A stretch of 64,000 bases of DNA from Anthoceros angustus (lineage: Eukaryota > Streptophyta > Anthocerotopsida > Anthocerotales > Anthocerotaceae): the NCBI GenBank assembly GCA_010909165.1, contig VJWM01000016.1:62001-126000 (forward strand), read 5' to 3'. Shown in pieces: positions 57,213 to 64,000 of this stretch. How positions within the stretch are numbered: position 1 is the stretch's first letter; each line of letters opens with the position of its first letter. The position numbers and the translations under genes were made by a program. The notes under the pieces were generated by a model. It did no database searches. It saw nothing but the letters and a program-made list of their open reading frames with translations, and was not told where the DNA came from.

Positions 57213-57870
57213 ATGTACGTGGACTTCCTGCAAAGCCTGTCCTTCCCCGATTCCCGGGAGTCCTGCTACCCGAGCTTCTGGACACCGTCGCCGCACGAGT
57301 CAGAGCAAACGGCGGATCCCACCTGCCGGAAGGGCACATCAAAACGGGAGTTGCGTACGGGCATCTAGTTCACAGCTTCCACCCCGTCGACGCACAAGCA
57401 AAGATCGAACATTGCGCGGCTGTCCCTGGTGGTGGACGGGGCAGGTTCAAGTCCGGAATAGCTGAGCTCTTCTCGTCCTCGGGCTCTGCCTCGCAAGATG
57501 AGCTCTTCTTCAACAGCCTGTATCCGATGGTCCCCGACCTTATGGATGTGATTGACTTCGGGAACGACGTGATGTCCTTGGACAGCTACAGGAAGGAGAG
57601 GATTCCATCGCCATTCTGGCCCACGCCAGGATCCACAATCTGCCGCTTCTTCAATCTCTTCGGGACAGAATGCAGGCTGTGATCCATTCGAGGTGTGTCA
57701 TGACTGACGGCCCTGGCCGACAGAACTGGTTCTGATGCAATCAAGGACAGGATTGTGATCTTCTTTCAAGAATATCTGAGTTGGCATGTCGCAATCAAAC
57801 GGTATCGGCTGGATGAAATTTTGGGCGGGTGGTACAACGGCGGCTTCTGGACATCAACACGTACAAGAGT
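57213..57870 (+). pseudogene. Fungal-type terpene synthase-like (FTPSL) pseudogene
   Basis: Class I terpene cyclases of this type turn prenyl diphosphates into terpenes. In pieces: YVDFLQSLSF (frame from 57213), then about 57242-57680 in the next frame with LLPELLDTVAARVRANGG, GHIKTGVAYGHLVHSF, FKSGIAELF and VPDLMDVIDFGNDVMSLDSY-RKE. The NDVMSLDSYRKE part is the metal-binding NSE motif, in a trichodiene-synthase-like setting. Another frame gives GEDSIAILAHARIHNLPLLQ. At about 57730-57830 comes FFQEYLSWHVAIKRYRLDEI, the usual C-terminus. The Asp-rich motif that should precede FKSG is missing and there are at least three frame breaks. Clearly a dead, truncated copy. No intact relative in this window. 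Confidence 0.75.
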
Positions 57871-57978
57871 TACTTTCCAAGTGTGCTCCCTGCAGCTGCA
57901 TACCATCGACCTTGCAAATCAGCACTCCGTGGATGTATGGAATGTGGGTGATCTTCAATGATGAAAAATGTACTCCAA

Positions 57979-58960
57979 TGGTGGCCCAACTTCCACATAT
58001 GGCACACACCTCATGGCACACACTTCATGAGACGGCTATCTGAGGTGTCACAGCATACTGCAGAGCAAAGGAAAAATTCGCAGCAAGCTGCTGCACCTTC
58101 TGGTGCTACCAAGTGACAATTTTTCCTCACAGAAGCGTTGTCACACAGCTACCACTATCACCAGGGTGCACATCATTAGTGACTGGCCCGAACTGCCAAG
58201 AAATTACTCCTGCCTGGCTTACGGGCTGAACTTGGCACTCCCAACATGCACGCTGATCCGGCGTGTTCAGAAGACCGTTCCAGTTTCGTGAGGCGCACTT
58301 CCATTTTTCAGAGAGCTGAGTGAGGTACGGCTAGAATAGCTTCCTCTTTGATGGTCAGAATATCCACGATCTCCAACATCTATCTTCTGAACACTGTTAT
58401 GCATAGATCAGGGTTAAAGGGACATGCAAGGTTAGCTTCCTCTCAGCATCTCAGCACCTACTTCGTACAGCCACACGGGTAGATTAGACTTTTCACATTT
58501 CGTTTTTCTCCACAATCAGGGACCTTCTTCATACAGGAATGCCAGAACAGCAGGGCTAGCCTGTGAGCAGAATGCCAGTATGCGGATATCAGAATTGACA
58601 GCAGCCTGAGACCCGCTGGATCACACGAAGTCACTGTCCAGGTTGCAGACAGCACCGGTCAGTCAATCCTGGGATAGATTAGCTGGGAAAATCTGGATCC
58701 ACACTCTGAAGGTATGGTAGGATCGCTGGACGACCTGGAGAAAAGGCAGCACTCACAGCAACACAGGCAGATGTAAATGGATGAAAAGTCGTTGGTGTTG
58801 TGGACCACAAAATGTCATCTTACAGCGCCCACCTCCTGTTGGAACGACTGACTCCCACATAAAGAGTTCACCTTCTGAGCACTGGCTAGTTCTTCTTCAT
58901 GTTCGACCTTTACAGCTGCAACAAGCAGCTGCGAATCGATGCACAAGGTACCCATCCCTT
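57979..58960. repeat. Segmental duplication E, copy 2
   Basis: 982 bp, same orientation as copy 1, beginning at TGGTGGCCCAACTTCCACAT and ending at AAGGTACCCATCCCTT. It begins about 110 bp after the terpene synthase relic. Confidence 0.95.
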
Positions 58961-59467
58961 TCGTCCTAGATGAAGTCCGAGAATTCTTCCCCTTCTATAG
59001 ACCCTTCTCCACCTCATTGACCTTAGAGGCTAGTTCTCCACCCCACTTCACCTTCTTTATCTGGTACATAAAAGCCCTCCATTGACTTCACTTCCTCTTC
59101 CGGGCCTCCTCTAAAGAACTTGTAAATCTTTCTCATAGTAATGTAAAGCTCTTCACCTCACTCCCATCTAGAAATATCCTTGAAACGGAAGTTTCCGTCC
59201 CATCTAGAAATATCCTTGAAAAGAAAGTTTCCGTCATTTTCTGGTCCACTTGTTTCGGATCTCTATGCGTTTAACCAAGTGACCTAATATTGACCTTTCC
59301 AGAATGCCTACTATTGAGCTTTATGACTCTTCAGCTTTACGACTTCAATTGCTCTTGTGCCTCACGACTTCAATTGCTCTTGAGTGCTCTGAACCTTTGA
59401 GTTGCTCTAAACGTTCAGGGAGTGAAAGTAGCTACCTGCCTATTCTCAACTGGTTAATTCTAAAAGT
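58961..59467. other. 3' flank of the CBP1-like gene, no other gene
   Basis: A CCGTCCCATCTAGAAATATCCT-like block is doubled at about 59155-59235, and CGACTTCAATTGCTCTTG is doubled near 59341-59373. Confidence 0.6.
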
Positions 59468-60206
59468 TTAAAAATACCACATAATATAACTGTGTAGAAT
59501 ATTCACTATAGCTTGAATAAACTGTTCAATTTCTCGTTAGATTTGCCACCCTTTTCTCTCTCAGGTATTTCCCTTCAGCGTTGGTAGAAAACTAGACCCC
59601 AATCTTAGTTTTAACATGTTTCCTAGCCTAGAAACCCAAAAGCCAGAACAACAATTGTTCCCCTGTACAAGGTATGTCAAGTGTCAAAACCACGAGCTGT
59701 CTCGTGGTCCTCTGCGTCGAAGCATCCTAGTGAGCGATGACTCTGGCATCAAGGCGCCCTCCTCAAAGAGCTGCTCCTCCTTTGATTTTGGCAAACCATC
59801 GGGCTCATGATCATGAACAGGCTGCACTATTTCCTCAGCTCTTACCGTGTCCACATGCCCGGGTTGTGTGGCTGTGCGATCTGTTTCACTCTTGCCATCC
59901 CCTGAGGGCTGCTTGCCACTGGCCGAGTGCTTGGTCACCTCCTCATTCTCTGCTAATTTCTTGTTTGCGAAGGCAACGGATCTCACGTTGTCAATCAGGG
60001 ACGAGGCCCCGCCCGACTGCCTCACCAGATTTTCAAACCTTTCCAGCGGTGCACAAGCGGAGGACCGATCTTCCTCCGTAGCTACGTCACATCCCTCCTC
60101 ATATTCTTTCTGCACAGCAAGTTTCCAATTTTTCGGAACTGTCACACAAGGAAACCGTTCCAAAACATGATAACTGAACCATAGCACGCAGCATAAATTG
60201 CAAGGA
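59468..60206. repeat. Segmental duplication F, copy 1
   Basis: 739 bp covering the 3' flank, last exon and most of the last intron of the CBP1-like gene. Matches 62891-63627 nearly base for base. Starts TTAAAAATACCACATAATAT, ends AAATTGCAAGGA. Confidence 0.95.
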
Positions 60207-60729
60207 AAGTTCAGATGAGACCAGACCTTCAGATCTTCAAACTCGAAAACAGCCTCCCAGCATTTGTATGCTTCATCACCGTCCAAGCTCATGCACCGAT
60301 CTGGACCAGACGACGTCAGACAATTGATCCCTTAGTGGCAGGGATGAATGCGTCCAAAGAGCCAGAGCATGATCGGAATTAAGCAAGGAGGACAAGGCGT
60401 AGGGTACAACCTGTCATTGCCTGCTCCGCTTTCCGCAGCAGCGAGGGTTCCTTCATGAGGCGAGTGATGCGGCTCCTGTTGAAGGGCTCCAGCTTGGGAA
60501 TGGAGTCTGCAGAAGGGGGGGACGAGCTCTCCGACTTCCCCTCCATTTGCGCCAGGGTAGGAGACAGCACCGAACCCCTGGCGGAAAAGCCAGTGGCGGC
60601 CAGCGCCCTCGGACTCCTGCACCCTGTGATAGAATGGGCTTGGCACTGCGACTGCGGGGAGGTGATGAGCTGCGCGGGGGGCGGCATAAGCGGCGGCATG
60701 ATGGGGCCAGGCGCCATCCTCGACACCAT
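59684..60729 (-). CDS. CBP1: CCG-binding protein 1 (CBP1/MEE14)-like protein
   Basis: Exons about 60729-60411, 60300-60227 and 60109-59684, GT/AG introns in phase, about 272 residues. From the N-terminus: a Pro-rich leader, SIPKLEPFNRSRITRLMKEP, LLRKAEQAM, then MSLDGDEAYKCWEAVFEFED followed by LK and LERFENLVRQSGGASSLID. This order (KLEPFSRS, PPL, CxxLEGDxSYxCWxAxFEL, VEKLIRQTGGVKSLI) is what I recall for Arabidopsis CBP1/MEE14, which links the central-cell factor CCG, Mediator and Pol II in pollen-tube guidance. In a plant without pollen tubes the role must differ. An acidic, Lys-rich tail after residue 190 is unrecognised. Start uncertain: Met at 60729 or 60717, with an upstream Met at 60804. 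Confidence 0.6.
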
Positions 60730-61625
60730 CTCCACTGTGAAACAACAAAGCCTCCACTCCACTCCCCTCCGCTGCTGCTCTGCAGCAATCTGCCGGCTAC
60801 ACAAACGCTACTGCCAAGGAGCAGATGAGGCAAGCCGCCAACAAGACACAGCACGAGGGGGGACAGTCTCTCAGTGAGGTAAGACGTACGGGCTGCCCCA
60901 AAGCGGGTGAGGGTGAATTGTGAGCAAACCGAACCAAATTGCAGGAGAGTCAGTCAATCGCAAACATGCAACAGCTTGGCAATTGCCGATTGAGGAGAAC
61001 AAAATTATGTCGACAAATTGAAGAGAGGCGGTGACAGCACAAGCTGCTCTCCCCCTACTGGAAAGAACACCCGGAAAACCTCCACAGCAACACAGACTTA
61101 CGGAAGTGAAAGCAGATCGAGAGATGCTGGCTACTAGGATGAGCGGTGAATCACCGCCGGTGCTACACTCGCCAAAGATGAGGAGGCAGCACGAGAAACA
61201 GGGACAATTGGTGTGTCGCAGCAGCACACATGGCAACAATGAAGGATCCCGAATTTGGACGACGGCGGCCAAATATCTTCGCACCCGCTCAGCCCTTTGT
61301 GCTTATCTCCGAGTCGGCCCAAAGCTTCCGAACCTGGACCTGACGTGGATCGGTGCAGTGACGAGGCCACGTGGCCCGAGGCTCTACATACTGCACAGTG
61401 TACAGTGCTAGTTATTGATGAGATACGGTATAGGTCTACATTTATCGTTCTATGAGGCCTCGACCCTGTTCACGTTCACTACAGACTACAGTTCGTCGAG
61501 GGTATAGATATGTATACATAGTACATACGCGTAGCTTGAACTGGTGAATCCCGGCACGGCAAACCGGTTGCCGGTCTCCCTCCCGCCCCGGGGCGTATGG
61601 GTGCCCACGCGCAGCAGGCCCATGC
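60730..61625. other. Upstream region of the CBP1-like gene
   Basis: GC-balanced, with short frames on both strands and nothing recognised. It should contain the promoter. Confidence 0.4.
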
Positions 61626-61790
61626 TCCGAAGCGTCTCAATCTCCGAAGCGTCTCAATCTCCGAAGCGTCTCAATCTCCGAAGCGTCTCAATCCCCGGAC
61701 GCGTCTCAATCTCCGACGCGTCTCAATCTCCGAAGCGTCTCAATCTCCGACGCGTCTCAATCTCCGAAGCGAATCAATCTCCTATGCTTC
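61626..61790. repeat. 17-bp minisatellite (CGAAGCGTCTCAATCTC)
   Basis: Nine to ten copies head to tail. Some read CGACGCG instead of CGAAGCG, so the MluI-like ACGCGT word appears in several units. No unique spacers between units. Confidence 0.95.
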
Positions 61791-62890
61791 GCGCGTGTCA
61801 CGTCCTCCGTGGCATGTGATGTCCATGGCTTCTCAATAGCCTGCCGATACGCGCTAATCAATTCGCCTACCATTTCGATCGTATGATCGTATAGCCTGCA
61901 GGACATGCCTTACCGTGCGCCTCTCTTGCAACCGTGCGGGTTTGCCCTGAAACCCTAAACCCAAGTTTCAAACAGCTTCAAACTAGCAGGGAGATGAGCG
62001 GGGAGCGGGGCTAGGGGAGCGGGGTTTCACCATCGGGCCGAGGAGACGATATGAGCGGGGAGCGGGGAGAAGGGGAGGAGAGGAGAAGAAGAGGCGTGGC
62101 AGCAGGGAGCGTGTTGGGACTCCCTACTTCCTCCCAAGTTGGGAGGTAGCAGTTCAAGGGCAGCAGATTGGAGCCTCTGCTTCGCCAGGGGCGCGGACAA
62201 CATTTCTTGATTTCCAAGGTTGGAAGATACGCACGATGAATTCGAAGAGGACGTACGTCTTCGCCATCCATTGGGAGCTTAACAAATGAATAGTGAGACC
62301 AGACATCGATTTGTTTCTGAGCTTACGTTTCAGGACAGGAACGGTGGCCTCAAGTCCATTTTGCAAAAGCTTTGGCTGCGCTACATCTGTTGGTTCAAGA
62401 ACACATGACCCGCGCACGGTTGTTATTAGAGCCCCGCGCGTGGCGCAGAGTATTCCCTACCATATTCTACATGTCTACATGCCGTGGCGAAATATGGAAG
62501 TTACGACAATGTATGTCACTTTATACAAGTAGAGTGCGCATGGCCAGGCTATGAGGAGGCCATGGACACAGATGCCACGGAGGCTTTGGCACGCGCGAAG
62601 CGATTTTTATTTACCGCTTCGGAGTTAGAGAAGCAGGCGCCTACGCTCGACCCGCAGGATCCCGGCCAGAAGAGGGTGACCCTAACCATACACCCCAGCA
62701 TGATGTAGCATGAAAAAATCCATTTCCGCCCCGTAGTATAATGCAGGATGAAATTAACATCATTTTTGTCTCCCCGACCTAGATAAAGTTTCTAAAATGG
62801 ATAGAATAGTCATAAAATTACCACACTTAAAATATTGAATTTGATTTCACTTTCACTACATTTAGGAGAACATAATCAATATCTAAAAAA
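61791..62890. other. No gene recognised
   Basis: GGGGAGCGGGG units near 61995-62075 and several short frames. A 74-codon frame at 62484-62708 has no domain. Confidence 0.4.
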
Positions 62891-63627
62891 TTAAAAATAC
62901 CACATAATATAACTGTGTAGAATATTCACTATAGCTTGAATAAACTGTTCAATTTCTCGTTAGATTTGCCACCCTTTTCTCTCTCAGGTATTTCCTTCAG
63001 CGTTGGTAGAAAACTAGACCCCAATCTTAGTTTTAACATGTTTCCTAGCCTAGAAACCCAAAAGCCAGAACAACAATTGTTCCCCTGTACAAGGTATGTC
63101 AAGTGTCAAAACCACGAGCTGTCTCGTGGTCCTCTGCGTCGAAGCATCCTAGTGAGCGATGACTCTGGCATCAAGGCGCCCTCCTCAAAGAGCTGCTCCT
63201 CCTTTGATTTTGGCAAACCATCGGGCTCATGATCATGAACAGGCTGCACTATTTCCTCAGCTCTTACCGTGTCCACATGCCCGGGTTGTGTGGCTGTGCG
63301 ATCTGTTTCACTCTTGCCATCCCCTGAGGGCTGCTTGCCACTGGCCGAGTGCTTGGTCACCTCCTCATTCTCTGCTAATTTCTTGTTTGCGAAGGCAACG
63401 GATCTCACGTTGTCAATCAGGACGAGGCCCCGCCCGACTGCCTCACCAGATTTTCAAACCTTTCCAGCGGTGCACAAGCGGAGGACCGATCTTCCTCCGT
63501 AGCTACGTCACATCCCTCCTCATATTCTTTCTGCACAGCAAGTTTCCAATTTTTCGGAACTGTCACACAAGGAAACCGTTCCAAAACATGATAACTGAAC
63601 CATAGCACGCAGCATAAATTGCAAGGA
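62891..63627. repeat. Segmental duplication F, copy 2
   Basis: 737 bp, same orientation as copy 1, about 3.4 kb away. It ends inside the intron equivalent at CAAGGA, then unrelated DNA follows. Confidence 0.95.
63106..63530 (-). pseudogene. Orphan copy of the CBP1-like last exon
   Basis: Exon 3 of the CBP1-like gene is repeated here with its acceptor and part of the intron. One G is lost near 63420 (CAGGACGAGG against CAGGGACGAGG), giving 425 instead of 426 bases and a frameshift. Exons 1 and 2 are absent, so it cannot make the protein. Confidence 0.85.
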
Positions 63628-63702
63628 TCTTCGACGGCCCATACCATGTGTAGTCACAGACTGTACGAAGACTTGCTCCCTACTTGTAGAACTTTCTTCT
63701 AT

Positions 63703-63993
63703 CTATATATTCTTCTTTTTGTGGATATTCTGTTGTGGCACAACCCCGTCGGTTCCAGCGAGTATGTTGTACTTGTCCTTCCTTGTCAAATTTGTGCACT
63801 GAAATCCTAGTTCAGCAGCCAATATTTGTTGTACATTGTTGGCCACATCAAAAGATGTAAGCTCCCGTTCATTACCCTCAACATCTATATACTTTGCACC
63901 TGGCAACTGAGTAGGAACTAACTTCTCCAAGAAAGTGACTTCATATGTAGGATTAGGGTTCATATAGAAGAAAAAGCTATCAAATCCTTCCAT
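63703..63993 (-). other. Open frame at the window edge, unrecognised
   Basis: 96 codons from MEGFDSFFFYMNPNPTYEVT to KKKNI. It probably extends upstream beyond the window. The composition looks coding, but I do not recognise it; a gene exon or a transposon fragment are both possible. Confidence 0.3.
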
Positions 63994-64000
63994 CCCCTTG

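Noticed and set aside
61626-61790. CRISPR-like array
   Set aside because: Direct 17-bp units without unique spacers, in a eukaryotic context.

Overview
The window is nuclear DNA of a land plant. GC-rich genes with canonical GT/AG introns lie in AT-rich, repeat-filled DNA. Recognisable genes are a plastid omega-6 desaturase (FAD6 type), two CYP71-clan P450s, a plant-type SMN homologue and a CBP1/MEE14 homologue. Wreckage of a fungal-type terpene synthase-like gene, a family known from non-seed plants, makes a bryophyte (perhaps a liverwort) the best guess. That placement is inference.

Layout. 0.3-5.6 kb: two divergent genes for repeat-built beta-rich proteins, one a secreted extensin-like chimera on the minus strand, the other a five-exon plus-strand gene with three barrel-like repeats and a C-terminal trefoil-like part. 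5.7-13.1 kb: two copies of a dispersed repeat. One copy is split by an insertion of about 4.1 kb that carries a four-exon broken copy of a SMUG1-type uracil-DNA glycosylase. A decayed F-box gene lies between the two repeat copies. 14.0-15.3 kb: intronless FAD6-like gene. 15.4-18.6 kb: old repeats. 18.6-27.3 kb: a Ty3/gypsy LTR retrotransposon with both LTRs, ATGAC target duplications, an initiator-Met PBS, and three internal tandem duplications. 29.7-32.9 kb: an unrecognised secreted protein and the SMN-like gene. 34.1-43.7 kb: two tandem P450 genes separated by retroelement remnants and minisatellites. 44-49 kb: no recognised gene, though some exon-like stretches. 49.9 and 56.6 kb: two nearly identical pogo-like MITEs. 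51.3-53.4 kb: a divergent P450-like gene with an in-frame TGA after its membrane anchor. 54.7-59.0 kb: a duplicated 1-kb segment and, just before its second copy, the terpene synthase pseudogene. 59.5-63.6 kb: the CBP1-like gene and a second copy of its last exon.

The genes do not form a pathway. FAD6 acts in plastid lipid desaturation. The P450s and terpene synthase relic belong to specialised metabolism. SMN and CBP1 belong to nuclear RNA and transcription roles. The main biological theme is gene duplication, capture and decay driven by mobile elements. All assignments rest on reading motifs and splice signals by eye; no database search was run.
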